From NCBI RefSeq assembly GCF_902833145.1, contig NZ_CADFEN010000005.1:248001-312000 (forward strand): 64,000 bases of DNA, written 5' to 3'. A program made the translations under genes and the position numbers. The stretch is from Burkholderia sp. BCC0506 (GTDB lineage: Bacteria; Pseudomonadota; Gammaproteobacteria; Burkholderiales; Burkholderiaceae). Positions within the stretch are counted from its first letter, which is position 1; each line of letters begins with the position of its first letter. The notes under the pieces are model-generated. The model worked only from the letters and a program-made list of their open reading frames with translations, was not told the DNA's origin and made no database searches. Positions 38,776-49,900 of this stretch are shown piece by piece.

Positions 38776-39249
38776 ATGAAACGTCGAATGCACGCGCTGC
38801 TGTCTGCCCTTGCGTTCGTCGCCGCGTACGCTCACGCGGCCGACGACTGCAGTTTCGTGAAGAAGGTCGAGCTGCCGTCACGGCAGCAGGTGGCGGTGAT
38901 ATCGAGCGGCGCGCTCGAACCGTGCTCGACCGGCAGCTACGCGGTGCGCGTGTATTCGACCGCGCACGCCGCCCCGGGCTTCGATACCGACGATTACGTG
39001 ACGGGCGCGCTGCATGCGCGCGACGGCACGATCACCGATGCGTACACGGCCGACCTCGGCGCCCGCGCGCCGCAGGCGCTCGTCGTGACCACGCGCTCGG
39101 CCGGCAGCGGCGGGTACGTCGGCGCGCAGGCCTATGTGACGACGGCGCGCGCGGTGCGGCTGGTCGCATCGGTCGACGGGCTCGCGCCCGACGCGGACAT
39201 CGCGGCCGCGCTTCGACAGGCGATCGGCAAGCGGCACGGCGTGTACTGA
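38776..39249 (+). CDS. PliI-like periplasmic inhibitor of I-type lysozyme
   Basis: This is a 157-residue exported protein: signal peptide MKRRMHALLSALAFVAAYAHA, then a beta domain. The PliI landmarks are visible in order: the EPCSTGSYAVRVYS strand, DDYVTGALHARDGTI, and the lysozyme-contacting loop SAGSGGYVGAQAY near residue 118. Two cysteines (DDCSF and EPCST) could form the conserved disulfide. PliI proteins protect bacteria from invertebrate-type lysozyme in the periplasm. It stands alone, upstream of the converging FetB-like gene. Confidence 0.8.
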   Translation: MKRRMHALLSALAFVAAYAHAADDCSFVKKVELPSRQQVAVISSGALEPCSTGSYAVRVYSTAHAAPGFDTDDYVTGALHARDGTITDAYTADLGARAPQALVVTTRSAGSGGYVGAQAYVTTARAVRLVASVDGLAPDADIAAALRQAIGKRHGVY

Positions 39250-39279
39250 GCGCCACGGGTCGCCCGCCGCCGCCGCGCG

Positions 39280-40079
39280 TCAGTGCGTGCGCTCCTCGAG
39301 CCGCGACGCGAGAAAGCGGTGATCGGCCGAGAACAGCCGCCGATACGTCATCAGCACCGCGCCGACGGTGCCGAGCGCGGACGCCGCGGCGATGAGGAAC
39401 ATGATCACGATCTGGTAGCGCACGGCCTGCAGCGGCGACTGGCCGGCCAGCACCTGGCCCGTCATCATCCCCGGCAGGCTCACGACGCCGACCACCGCCA
39501 TCTGGTTCAGCGTCGGCAGCATGCCCGCGCGCACGGCCTGGCGCGCGGCGTCCTGCGCGGCTTCCCAGCGCGTCGCGCCCAGTGCGAGCGCGGTTTCGAC
39601 GCGATCGCGGCGCGCCGTGAGCTCTTCCATCATCCGCTCGACGCCGAGCGAGACGCCGGTCAGCGTATTGCCGAGAATCATCCCGAGGATCGGGATCGCG
39701 TATTGCGGCGCGAACCAGGGGTGGATGCGGATCACGACGAACAGGCCGACCGCCGCGACGAACCAGCTGCTGAACCAGATCGACGCGATGCTGTCGACGC
39801 GCTGGCCACGATACGTGCGCTTGCCGCGCCCCGCGCCGGCGAAACCGGCGATCAGCGTCATCAGCGCGGTGAGCGGCAGCACGACGTACCAGTGCGGATG
39901 GCCGAACACCCAGCCGAGCACGTAGCCGATCGCGAGCAACTGCACGACGGTGCGCACCGCGGCGAGCGCGAGCTTGCGCCCGAGGCCGAGCGACAGGGCC
40001 GCGGAGATCGCGCCGTTGACGGCGACGAGCGCGGCGGCGATGCCGACGTCGACGAGGCTCAGGTCCTGCAGTGCCGGGC

Positions 40080-40083
<4 letters not shown>
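39280..40083 (-). CDS. fetB: FetB/YbbM-like ABC exporter permease
   Basis: This is a 267-residue UPF0014-family membrane protein with about seven hydrophobic helices. The family landmarks are present: RTVVQLLAIGYVL, the GMILGNTLTGVSL segment near residue 135, LGATRWEAA near 165, and LPTLNQMAVVGVVSLPGMMTGQVLAG near 195. FetAB in E. coli exports iron or relieves iron and oxidative stress. It overlaps the ATP-binding partner by 4 bp. Symbol by similarity and pairing. Confidence 0.85.
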
Positions 40084-40781
<698 letters not shown>

Positions 40782-40933
40782 GTCACAAATGAAAAAAAGC
40801 GTTAATGGCGCCGAAAGGCCGCCGTGCCGTGCGTCATAATACCGATTGAAAAGCCGCAGTTGTCGTGCGCCGTTCGCCCACGCAAGCGGCCCGGCATGGT
40901 GCGGCAACGCTTCAGAACAACAACGGAACCGCC

Positions 40934-43216
40934 ATGACGCTAACCCGAGCCATCGGCAAATCGGCTGCATGGATCGTCGGTATCGTCGCGGTGCTCATCG
41001 CGGCGGCCGGCGTCTTTCTCTTCACGTTCGACTGGAACCGCGCGAAACCGTGGGTCAACGAACAGGTGAGTACCGCACTCGGCCGCCCGTTCGCGATCAA
41101 CGGCGATCTCAAGGTCGGCTGGCGTCGCCCGGACGGCGAGACCGGCTGGCGCGCGTGGGTGCCCTGGCCGAGCTTCTCGGCCACGCAGCTGGAGATCGGC
41201 AATCCGGACTGGGCGCAAGCGCCCAAGTTCGTCACGCTCGATGCCGCGCACTTCGATCTCGCGATCCTGCCGCTGCTTGCGCATGAAATCGTCATCCCGT
41301 CGATCGACGTCGTGAACCCTGCCGTCGATCTCGAACGGCGTGCGGACGGCACCAATACGTGGACCTTCCAGTTCAAGCAATCGGCGCAGCCTTCGCGGTG
41401 GAAGGTGCGGCTCGACAGCTTCGGGTTCGCGAAGGGCACCGTCACGTACCGCGACGCGATCACGAAGGCCGACCTGACCGTCGCGATCGATACGCTCGGC
41501 CAGCCGATTCCGCTCGGCGACGTGCTCAAGGAGCAGGAGCAGACCTCGCGTGCGGCGTCGGCGCAGCGCGTGGGCAAGCGTGGCGCCGCGCAACTCGGCG
41601 CGAAGGCCGATGCGCAGGCGGTGTCGAGCGCGGCTGCGGCGTCGGGCGCGTCGGCTGCGAGTGTCGCTGCTTCGGCGGCGTCCGGTTCGTCGGCTTCGTC
41701 GGCTCCGGCCGTGCCTGCCGCGTCGGCGGCGGCTGCCGCGTCCGGCGCGAGCGGGGCCGCGGCGCCCGCCAAGCCGTCCGGCCCGACCTATGCGTTCGGG
41801 CTGAAGGTCGACGGCCGCTACAAGAACGTGCCGATCAGCGGCACCGGCAAGGTCGGCGGCGTGCTCGCGATCCAGGATACGTCGCGGCCGTTCCCGCTGC
41901 AGGCCGACGTCAAGGCGGGCGACACGCGGCTCGCGATCGTCGGCACGCTGACCGACCCGATGCATCTCGCGGCGCTCGACCTGCGGCTGTGGCTGCAGGG
42001 CACGTCGATGTCGCACCTTTACCAGCTCACCGGCATCACGCTGCCCGATACGCCGCCGTACGCGACCGAAGGGCGCTTGATCGGCAACTTCAAGCCGCAT
42101 GCGAGCACGTTCCGCTACGAGAACTTCAACGGCCGCGTCGGCGGCAGCGATCTCGGCGGCACGCTCGTCTGGGCGCAGCGCGAGCCGCGCCCGAAGCTGT
42201 CGGGCGAGCTCGTATCGAACCTGCTGCAGTTCTCCGATCTCGCACCGGTGATCGGCGCGGATACGGCCGCGAGCAAGGCCAAGCGCGGCGACACGACGCG
42301 CCAGCCGCCCGACCGCGTGCTGCCGGTGGCGACGTTTCGCACCGAGCGCTGGAGCGCGATCGATGCCGACGTGAAGTTCACCGGCCGCAAGCTGATCAAG
42401 AGCGCGAACCTGCCGATCACCAACCTGTACACGCACATCCTGATGCAGGACGGCGTGCTGTCGCTCGAGCCGCTGCAGTTCGGCGTCGCGGGCGGCACGC
42501 TCGCGACGAACGCTCGTCTCGACGGCAGCCGCACGCCGCTCAGGGGCCGCTTCACGCTGGCCGCGCGGCATCTGAAGCTCAAGCAGCTGTTCCCGACGCA
42601 GAAGGTGATGCAGACCGCATTCGGCGAAATCAACGGCGACGCGTCGCTATCGGCAACGGGCAATTCGCCGGCCGCGCTCGCGGCGACGTCGACCGGCGAA
42701 GTGAAGGCACTCGTCACCAACGGCCGCATCAGCCGCTTGCTGATGGAGGCAGCGGGGCTGAACGTCGCGAACGTCGTCTACGAGAAGCTGTTCGGCAACC
42801 GCGACGTCAACATCAACTGCGCGGCGATCGATTTCGTGGCGACCGACGGCCTGCTCGACCCGAAGGTCTTCGCGCTCGATACCGACGATGCGCTCATCAA
42901 CGTCGACGGCCCGATCAACCTGCGCGACGAGTCGCTCGACCTGAAGATCCATCCGCATACGAAGGGTTTCCGGATCTTCTCGCTACGTTCGCCGCTGTAT
43001 GCGAAGGGCACGTTCAAGAACCCGAAGGTCGGCGTCGACGCGGGCGCGCTCGCGTTGCGCGCCGGCGCGATGGTCGGGCTCGGGCTGATCAACCCGTTCG
43101 CCGCGCTGATCCCGCTGATCGCGCCGAGCAACAACCGCGACGTGCCGTGCTCGGAACTGTTCGGGCAGATGAAGGCACAGGCGGCGCAGAAGGCGGCCAA
43201 GAAGGCCGGCAAGTGA
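40934..43216 (+). CDS. AsmA-family envelope protein
   Basis: This is a 760-residue protein with one N-terminal transmembrane helix (AAWIVGIVAVLIAAAGVFLF) followed by the AsmA N-terminal domain (NRAKPWVNEQVSTALGRPFAINGDLKVGW). A long periplasmic beta-rich part ends in the AsmA C-terminal domain (NPFAALIPLIAPSNNRDVPCSEL). Recent work links AsmA-like proteins to lipid transport between membranes; the role of this one is inferred. Residues ~205–285 are an Ala/Ser low-complexity insert. An upstream frame start is ignored because the ATG at 40934 precedes the membrane anchor. Confidence 0.88.
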   Translation: MTLTRAIGKSAAWIVGIVAVLIAAAGVFLFTFDWNRAKPWVNEQVSTALGRPFAINGDLKVGWRRPDGETGWRAWVPWPSFSATQLEIGNPDWAQAPKFVTLDAAHFDLAILPLLAHEIVIPSIDVVNPAVDLERRADGTNTWTFQFKQSAQPSRWKVRLDSFGFAKGTVTYRDAITKADLTVAIDTLGQPIPLGDVLKEQEQTSRAASAQRVGKRGAAQLGAKADAQAVSSAAAASGASAASVAASAASGSSASSAPAVPAASAAAAASGASGAAAPAKPSGPTYAFGLKVDGRYKNVPISGTGKVGGVLAIQDTSRPFPLQADVKAGDTRLAIVGTLTDPMHLAALDLRLWLQGTSMSHLYQLTGITLPDTPPYATEGRLIGNFKPHASTFRYENFNGRVGGSDLGGTLVWAQREPRPKLSGELVSNLLQFSDLAPVIGADTAASKAKRGDTTRQPPDRVLPVATFRTERWSAIDADVKFTGRKLIKSANLPITNLYTHILMQDGVLSLEPLQFGVAGGTLATNARLDGSRTPLRGRFTLAARHLKLKQLFPTQKVMQTAFGEINGDASLSATGNSPAALAATSTGEVKALVTNGRISRLLMEAAGLNVANVVYEKLFGNRDVNINCAAIDFVATDGLLDPKVFALDTDDALINVDGPINLRDESLDLKIHPHTKGFRIFSLRSPLYAKGTFKNPKVGVDAGALALRAGAMVGLGLINPFAALIPLIAPSNNRDVPCSELFGQMKAQAAQKAAKKAGK

Positions 43217-43312
43217 CGCACGCCGCCGCCGGGGCGGCTTGCATCACGGTGCGGGTCGAGGTCGTCGGAGCAACCGGCTGAGCGCCGGCCGTGCGTCACC
43301 GCCCGGGGGCGC

Positions 43313-43765
43313 TCAGCGGCGGGCGCGTGCCCAGACGAGGACCGGCTCGACCTCCCGGCCGCCGATCCGAATCGGTCCGGTGGTGCCGAGCTGCAGCCGG
43401 TCGCCATCCAGGCTCACCACACGCTGCTGGACGTTGCCGATCCAGTTCGGATACAGGCTGACGTCCATTTCGTGGGTTAGCGTGCCGTCGTCGCCGACGT
43501 GAAAGGGGCCCGAATACGCGATGTAGCCGTGCGCCGCGGCCGCGCGTTCCTCGACGCTGCCGCCCTGCAGGTCGCCGTCCGCGTAGGGCGGCCGGCTGGC
43601 CGCCATCAGCTGCGCGGACATGTAGCCGTCCGGCGTATAGAGGATCCAGCCGCGTGCGTCGCGGCCGAGCGGATAGGTGACCGCGCTGCCGTCGCGCGGG
43701 CGGATTTCGTAGGACACGAGGCGCCATGCGCCGACAAGTCGTTCGCGAAGCTGGCTGGCGAGCAT
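43313..43765 (-). CDS. Lipocalin-like domain protein
   Basis: This is a 150-residue protein of the lipocalin-like (Lipocalin_5) family. The N-terminal LRERLVGAWRLVSYEIRPRDGS, the YPLGRDARGWILYTPDGYMSAQLM core and the closing RIGGREVEPVLVWAR match that small beta-barrel pattern. The ATG at 43765 gives the family start, and a longer open frame upstream is not protein-like. The ligand is unknown. It lies between the converging AsmA-family gene and the divergent ABC-F gene. Confidence 0.82.
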   Translation of the reverse strand: MLASQLRERLVGAWRLVSYEIRPRDGSAVTYPLGRDARGWILYTPDGYMSAQLMAASRPPYADGDLQGGSVEERAAAAHGYIAYSGPFHVGDDGTLTHEMDVSLYPNWIGNVQQRVVSLDGDRLQLGTTGPIRIGGREVEPVLVWARARR

Positions 43766-43934
43766 GCGGAATTCCGGTAAGACGGCGGTGGGGCGCGTGC
43801 CGTCGTGTTGACGGGCCGCCGGGCAGCGGGCCGCAGGGCCGGAATGCGCTGCCGGGGCGGGGCGGTCGGCAGTTTCTCCGACACCTGCTAAAATACACGG
43901 TTTTCCGTCGATTTCTCTCTTAACGGGACCTGCC

Positions 43935-45527
43935 GTGCTTTCTACTGCCAACATCACGATGCAATTCGGGCCGAAGCCCTTGTTCGAGAATATCTCGGTC
44001 AAATTCGGCGAGGGCAACCGCTACGGTCTGATCGGCGCGAACGGCTGTGGCAAGTCGACCTTCATGAAGATCCTCGGCGGCGACCTCGAGCCGAGCGCCG
44101 GCAACGTCGCGCTGGAGCCGAACGTGCGCCTGGGCAAGTTGCGCCAGGACCAGTTCGCGTACGAAGACGTGCGCGTGCTCGACGTCGTGATGATGGGCCA
44201 CACCGAGATGTGGGCCGCGATGACCGAGCGTGACGCGATCTACGCGAACCCGGAAGCGACCGACGACGACTACATGCACGCGGCCGAGCTCGAAGGCAAG
44301 TTCGCCGAATACGGCGGCTACGACGCCGAGGCGCGCGCGGGCGCGCTGCTGCTGGGCATCGGCATCGAGGAGAAGTTCCACAACGGCACGATGGCCGACG
44401 TCGCGCCGGGCTGGAAGCTGCGCGTGCTGCTCGCGCAGGCGCTGTTCTCGAAGCCGGACGTGCTGCTGCTCGACGAACCGACCAACAACCTCGACATCAA
44501 CTCGATCCGTTGGCTCGAGCACACGCTCAACGAGTACAACTCGACGATGATCATCATCTCGCACGATCGTCACTTCCTGAACTCGGTGTGCACGCACATG
44601 GCCGACATGGACTTCGGCACGCTGAAGGTCTGGCCGGGCAACTACGACGACTACATGCTCGCATCGGCACAGGCGCGCGAGCGCCAGGCCGCGGCGAACG
44701 CGCGGGCGAAGGAGCGCGTGGCCGAACTGCAGGACTTCGTGCGCCGCTTCTCGGCGAACAAGTCGAAGGCGCGTCAGGCCACCAGCCGCGCGAAGCAGAT
44801 CGACAAGATCAAGATCGAGGAATTCAAGCCGTCGTCGCGCCAGAACCCGTTCATCCGCTTCGAATTCGAGAAGAAGCTGCACAACGTCGCGGTGGTCGCC
44901 GAAGAGATCACGAAGAAGTACGAGCGCACGATCTTCCAGAACTTCAACCTGTCGGTGCAGCCGGGCGAGCGCATCGCGATCATCGGCGAGAACGGCGCGG
45001 GCAAGACGACGCTGCTGCGCGCGCTGCTCGGCAACCTGCCGCTCGATCACGGCACGGTGAAGTGGGCCGAGAACGCGAATGTCGGCTACATGCCGCAGGA
45101 CACGTACGAGGAGTTCCCGGACGACATCACGCTGATGGACTGGATCGACCAGTACCGCAAGGACGGCGACGACGAAACGATGGTGCGCGGCACGCTGGGC
45201 CGCCTGCTGTTCTCGTCGGACGACATCAAGAAGTCGGTGAAGGTGCTGTCGGGCGGCGAGAAGGGCCGCATGATCTGGGGCAAGCTGATGCTCGGCCGCC
45301 ACAACGTGCTGCTGATGGACGAGCCGACCAACCACATGGACATGGAGTCGATCGAGTCGCTGCAGATCGCGCTCGAGCAGTTCGAAGGCACGCTGATTTT
45401 CGTGTCGCACGACCGTGAGTTCGTGAGCGGGCTCGCGAACCGGATCATCGAAGTGCGCACGGACGGCACGCTGTTCGACTTCGGCGGGAATTACGAGGAG
45501 TTCCTGGCGAGCCAGGGGCAGGAGTAA
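43935..45527 (+). CDS. ABC-F translation factor, YbiT type
   Basis: This is a 530-residue soluble ABC-F ATPase, a family that acts on ribosomes. Two ABC domains are present. The first has Walker [10 protein letters not shown] and a degenerate signature ([17 protein letters not shown]), as in YbiT. The second has [25 protein letters not shown] and [11 protein letters not shown]. The inter-domain linker is charged. It starts with GTG at 43935. The last 126 bp are repeated at 59109–59234, which shows that the 3' end of this gene is the integration target of the downstream island and that the gene was kept intact by insertion. Confidence 0.94.
   Translation: MLSTANITMQFGPKPLFENISVKFGEGNRYGLIGANGCGKSTFMKILGGDLEPSAGNVALEPNVRLGKLRQDQFAYEDVRVLDVVMMGHTEMWAAMTERDAIYANPEATDDDYMHAAELEGKFAEYGGYDAEARAGALLLGIGIEEKFHNGTMADVAPGWKLRVLLAQALFSKPDVLLLDEPTNNLDINSIRWLEHTLNEYNSTMIIISHDRHFLNSVCTHMADMDFGTLKVWPGNYDDYMLASAQARERQAAANARAKERVAELQDFVRRFSANKSKARQATSRAKQIDKIKIEEFKPSSRQNPFIRFEFEKKLHNVAVVAEEITKKYERTIFQNFNLSVQPGERIAIIGENGAGKTTLLRALLGNLPLDHGTVKWAENANVGYMPQDTYEEFPDDITLMDWIDQYRKDGDDETMVRGTLGRLLFSSDDIKKSVKVLSGGEKGRMIWGKLMLGRHNVLLMDEPTNHMDMESIESLQIALEQFEGTLIFVSHDREFVSGLANRIIEVRTDGTLFDFGGNYEEFLASQGQE
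45402..45527 (+). repeat. Left island boundary (attL-like), 3' end of the ABC-F gene
   Basis: These 126 bp, including the stop codon, recur at 59109–59234 with mismatches only at 45471 and 45476. They form the left direct repeat of the island. Confidence 0.9.
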
Positions 45528-45546
45528 AAATCTCCCGTTTGTTCCA

Positions 45547-45562
45547 AGACCACCGTTCATGT
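45547..45562 (+). repeat. Inner inverted repeat, left copy
   Basis: AGACCACCGTTCATGT lies 20 bp inside the left repeat. Its reverse complement, with one base deleted, is found at 59093–59107 just inside the right repeat. The pair could be integrase arm sites or element ends. Confidence 0.45.
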
Positions 45563-45599
45563 GTCCCGGATTGTCCCACGGAATTGTCCCGTTGGGACA
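45562..45599. repeat. Cluster of TGTCCC repeats inside the left boundary
   Basis: TGTCCC occurs at 45562, 45572 and 45585, and inverted (GGGACA) at 45594–45599. TGTCCCA at 45572–45578 and TGGGACA at 45593–45599 form an inverted repeat. Regularly spaced short repeats next to an att site are typical of integrase or excisionase binding sites. Confidence 0.45.
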
Positions 45600-45671
45600 G
45601 TCGACTTCCCGGGGACGCTTTCTTAGCGAGCGCACAGCGGAGCATGTAAGGGGCGCTTTGTGAACCCCGAA

Positions 45672-45705
45672 GCCCATATTGGCAGATTGCCGGTATGGGC
45701 TTTTT
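45672..45705 (+). terminator. Terminator inside the left end of the island
   Basis: A 13-bp stem (GCCCATATTGGCA / TGCCGGTATGGGC, two G·U pairs) with a 3-nt loop is followed by TTTTT. It may now end transcripts of the ABC-F gene. The rest of 45528–45812 has no supported gene. Confidence 0.8.
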
Positions 45706-45812
45706 CGTTTTGGGCGAAGTACTCTCTCGTCGGACACCCGCAGTTGGCTTCACCGGGAGGGCATGCGTGTTGGGGTGATCCTGATCGAGCGCAGGATTGC
45801 TGCATAGGTAAA

Positions 45813-45934
45813 TGAGCGGCCCCCAGTAAACAGTGCCATGATGTAAGCGAGTTTTCGGCGGACTTTTTCAGTATGAAAGGAGCCGTACGATGAAACGCAA
45901 GCGCTTCAGTGTCGAGCAGATTGTGCCGGGTTGA
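45813..45934 (+). mobile_element. IS3-family left-end remnant with start of orfA
   Basis: A short frame at 45890–45934 (after AAAGGAG) reads MKRKRFSVEQIV and then runs into a stop after two unrelated residues. That is the usual N-terminus of OrfA in IS407/IS511-like IS3 elements. The preceding TGAGCGGCCCCCAG at 45813 is likely the element's terminal end. The rest of the IS is deleted, and the break at about 45928 joins directly to the regulator below. Confidence 0.75.
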
Positions 45935-46323
45935 ACCGCGCCTACGTGAGCGGCATCGAGCGTGGATCGATCAATATTCGGCTCGACAACATAGGGAAAC
46001 TGGCGTCCGCACTTGAAGTCCATGCAGCGCGGTTCTTGGGTGTTGTAGACGGCGATAAGGTGTCGCCGGTTACTTGCGTTGACCTTCGGTCGGAGGTGAC
46101 GCGTCACGTCCGGGAGTTTCGGAAGTTTGCGGGAATTTCTCAGGAGCGGCTGGCCGAGGTCGCCGGATTTCATCGAACGTATGTGGGCAACGTGGAGCGT
46201 GGCATCGCCAATTTATCGCTTGATGATCTTGAGGCGCTTGCATCTGTGCTGAAGGTAGACCCGGCGCAACTTCTTGATGACGAAAGTGCCGTACCTGATG
46301 CGGGCAACGGCATTGATCCATAA
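45928..46323 (+). pseudogene. Xre-type two-HTH regulator, 5' truncated by the IS remnant
   Basis: About 130 residues remain. The first segment (LNRAYVSGIERGSINIRLDNIGKLASALEV) is only the recognition helix and C-terminal half of a Cro/C1-type HTH. The second HTH is complete (VREFRKFAGISQERLAEVAGFHRTYVGNVERG). Normal tandem-HTH proteins of this type begin with a full first domain, which here is replaced by transposase codons. A TTG at 45931 could still start translation, so a residual DNA-binding protein with one HTH is possible. It lies 593 bp upstream of cdiA and may once have regulated the island. Confidence 0.7.
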
Positions 46324-46915
46324 CGCGACAGACGTTGCGTAGCCGCAACGGCGCGCAAAATTCTTTTATACAGCAGGCAGTGCTTCGGTTCGAACGCTCA
46401 AAAATACATATTTTCTCGGCCCGATTTATACATTTTCAACGGTCGAATTTCGACACCATTATGGTCTATCTCGAAATGAGCGTTGCACGCCAGACCACGG
46501 GCGTCCGACGACGATCGCCCGCTGTATTCGCAGTTGGCACCGTGTCTAAAGCCCCCTCCAGCCTATCTCGATAAAATAACATCTTGCCTAGAATTGACAT
46601 TTCGAAACATTTATAAAAATTTGAATTCTTGAATATTCTTGCGGATATCTCGCCGCTTGAGAGGCGAAAATCGGACTTCGTGCGTCGTCTTGATCATTTC
46701 TGACAGTGTGCGGTGGATAGTCTCTGCTACGATCGCGCGGTGGATGGGAGGGGGCCAATTGAACGCTTCGGTGCGCGCAATCGCGGCATGCATGAGAGGT
46801 ATGTCGTTCTGCCCGTCCTTTGCAAGCGCGTTCAGACCAGACGACGAATTGCGTTCGGTCCTATCGACGCTGAGTTCAAACAAGATTGCAGGGGCGCGGT
46901 CGCGTCAAACGAAGA
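46324..46915 (+). promoter_or_regulatory. AT-rich cdiA upstream region
   Basis: These 592 bp are among the most AT-rich in the window. A 7-bp hairpin (CGTTGCG / CGCAACG, 46333–46350) lies just after the regulator. A consensus −35 TTGACA at 46594–46599 is followed by TTATAAAAAT at 46611–46620, with sub-optimal spacing for a −10. Small frames on the minus strand (46611–46883) do not look coding. This region most probably holds the promoter of the cdiA-I-B operon. Confidence 0.5.
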
Positions 46916-49900
46916 ATGAACAAGAATTGCTACCGAGTTGTATTCAATCGCGCGCGCGGCGCGATGATGGTCGTTCAGGAAAACGGAAGTGCACAGCGTG
47001 CGGCTGGATGTGCGGAAGAGGCGACGGTATCGGTCGAATCACCGGGATTTCGTACTGTATGGCAACCGATCGCGATGGCTGCTGCATTGCTGTTCGGCGT
47101 GCCGCTGCTGAGCATGGCGCAGATCGTACCGACGCCGGGTACGTCAACGCACATCATCCAGACACAGAACGGCTTGCCGCAAGTGAATATTGCCGCCCCT
47201 TCGGGGGCTGGTGTGTCGGTGAATACGTACAACCAGTTCGATGTACAGAAAAACGGCGCAATTCTCAATAATTCACCGACGCTGGTGAACACACAGCAGG
47301 CTGGCTACATCAACGGCAACCCGAATTTCGGCCCGAACCAGTCTGCGCGAATTATCGTCAATCAGGTCAACAGCAATGCGCCGTCTCAACTCCGCGGTTA
47401 TGTTGAGGTCGGAGGAAATCGCGCCGAAGTAATCTTGTCGAACAGCGCCGGTATTCAGGTTGACGGCGGCGGATTTATTAATACGTCCAGAGCCACATTG
47501 ACAACTGGCACACCGTATTACGGCGCTGATGGATCACTTGCCGGATTCAATGTATCACGCGGTCTGATTTCGGTAAATGGCGCTGGCCTTAACGCATCGA
47601 ATGTCGATCAGGTTGATTTGATTTCTCGCGCAGTACAGGCCAATGCAGCGATTTATGCAAAGAATCTGAACGTCATCGCCGGGGCAAACCAGGTCAATCA
47701 CGACACACTTGCTGCAACGCCGATTGCCGGTGACGGTGCTGCGCCTGCCATTGCGATCGACGTGGCCCAATTAGGCGGTATGTACGCTAATCGCGTCTTT
47801 CTCGTGAGCAACGAGTTCGGGGTAGGTGTTTCGAACGCCGGAACGATCGCTGCGCAAGCGGGCGATCTGACGCTGCAATCGAACGGCCAACTCGTACTCA
47901 CAGGCAAGACTACGGCGGGCGGTAATCTTACCGCAACCGCGAACAGTATTCAAAATTCCGGCACGACGTATGCGCAACAGAGCGCAAACGTTTCAGCAGC
48001 CGGTACGTTGTCGAACAGCGGCACGCTCGCTGCGCAACAGAATACGACGATCAACGCGGGCACCGTCAATTCGACCGGAACGCTCGGCGCGGGCGCAAAT
48101 AACGATGGTTCTGTCGGAAAAAGCGGCGACCTGAATCTGTCGAGCACAGGCCAACTGACGGCGACTGGGCAAAACGTCGCGGGTGGGAGCGCGTCGATTT
48201 CGGGCAGCGGCGTCAATCTTGCTGGTAGCCAGACGGCTGCAAACGGCAACCTGTCGCTGAACACAAATGCAGGCGACCTGAACCTTTCGAACGCGACAAC
48301 GAGTGCGCAAGGTGCCGTCAATGCCAGTGCGACAGGTGCTCTGATCAATGATCATGGCACACTGTCGAGCCAAGGCAACACAACGTTGACCGCAGGCAGC
48401 ATTTCGAACCAAGGTGGCAAGGTATCGGCGCAAGGTCCGTTGAGTGTACAGTCGAACGGCGCAATCGCAAATCAGGGCGGCACGCTGGTATCGGAAAATT
48501 CGATGCAGGTGCACGGCGGTGTGATCGCGAACAACCAAGGCATGATGCAAAGTGCGGCTGGAATGACGATTACCGGCACGTCCGTGGACAACAGCGCCGG
48601 TCGCGTTACGTCGCTGAATTCGGACGGCCTGTCCATTACAACGACGGGCCAACTGACGAACGCAGCCGGGACGACCGCACTCGGCGCACAAGGCGGTGTC
48701 ATCGGCGGCAACGGCGACGTGGCGATTCAATCGGGCAGCGTCGTGAACCACGGCACGGTCAGTGCGCAAACGAATCTGAACGTCGGCACGCAAACACTCG
48801 ACAACAGCAGCGGTTCGTTGTCGGCTGCACAAAACGCAGTGATCAATGCGGGGGCGCAGTTGACGAACGGTTCGGGCAGCATTACGGCCGGACAATCCGC
48901 GACTGTGAATGCCGCGTCGTTGAGCAATGATGCGGGTTCGGTGCAGGCAGCACAGTTGTCGCTCGGGGCGACGAATTTGTCGAACCACGGCGGCTCGATT
49001 ACACAAACCGGGACCGGCGCAATGAATGTTGCCGTCTCGAATACGCTCGATAATTCGAGCAACGGCGTTATTCAGACCAACAGCACGGACCTGAACCTGA
49101 CGCCCGCGACGCTGATCAACGACCACGGAAAAATTACTCACGCAGGCAGCGGTACGTTGTCGATCGCAACCGGTGCGATGTCGAACCAAGGCGGCACGAT
49201 CGCGACCAATGGCGCGTTGAGCGTGAAGGCGGCTGCTGTTTCGAACAGTGCCGGTACGCTGGCCGCGCAGCGACAAGCGGCGCTCGATGTGCAATCGCTC
49301 GATAATCATGCGGGCGGCTACGTCGGTGCGGACAGTATTACGCTGAAGGCTCAAGGCGCTGTCGATAACCGTGTGGGCACGCTCGAAGCGAACAACGGCG
49401 TTTCCGTGACGGCCGACAGTCTCGCGAATGATGGAGGTTCGCTTAAAAACGTGGGCACGAACGCGCTGTCGGTCACGACGACGAATGCGTTGACCAACAC
49501 CGCGAACGGCACGATCGGCGGCAACGGTGATGTATCGGTGACGGCGGGCAGTGTCGATAATTCGAACGGGTCGCTGCTGGCGGCGCAATCGCTGTCTGTG
49601 CAGTCGAACGGTCAGATTGCTAATGCCGCTGGTCTTGTTCAGTCGAACGGCAATCTGTCGCTTCGCGCGCAAGGTGCCGTGGTCAATAGCGCGGGGCAAA
49701 TTGAAGCGAACGGCGCAACATCCACGCTCGCCGTCTCGGGTTCCAGCGTCGATAACAGCAACGGCCGTATCGCGAATATCGGCAGCGGTGCAACGACGAT
49801 CGACGGCGGCGCGTCGATCACGAACACGAACGCGTCCGGCAAAACGGGGGCGGGCACAATCGGCGGTAATGGCGATGTTACGCTGACCGCGCACACGCTC

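Noticed and set aside
44370-44430. Degenerate first ABC signature in the ABC-F protein as a sign of damage
   Set aside because: The [15 protein letters not shown] form is normal for YbiT-type ABC-F proteins, so it does not indicate inactivation.
45528-45812. Search for a tRNA or tmRNA at the island border
   Set aside because: No cloverleaf or CCA-type end was found. The duplicated target is clearly the end of the ABC-F coding sequence.
46611-46883. A 90-codon minus-strand frame upstream of cdiA
   Set aside because: It has no recognisable motif and no ribosome-binding site, and it covers the most likely cdiA promoter.
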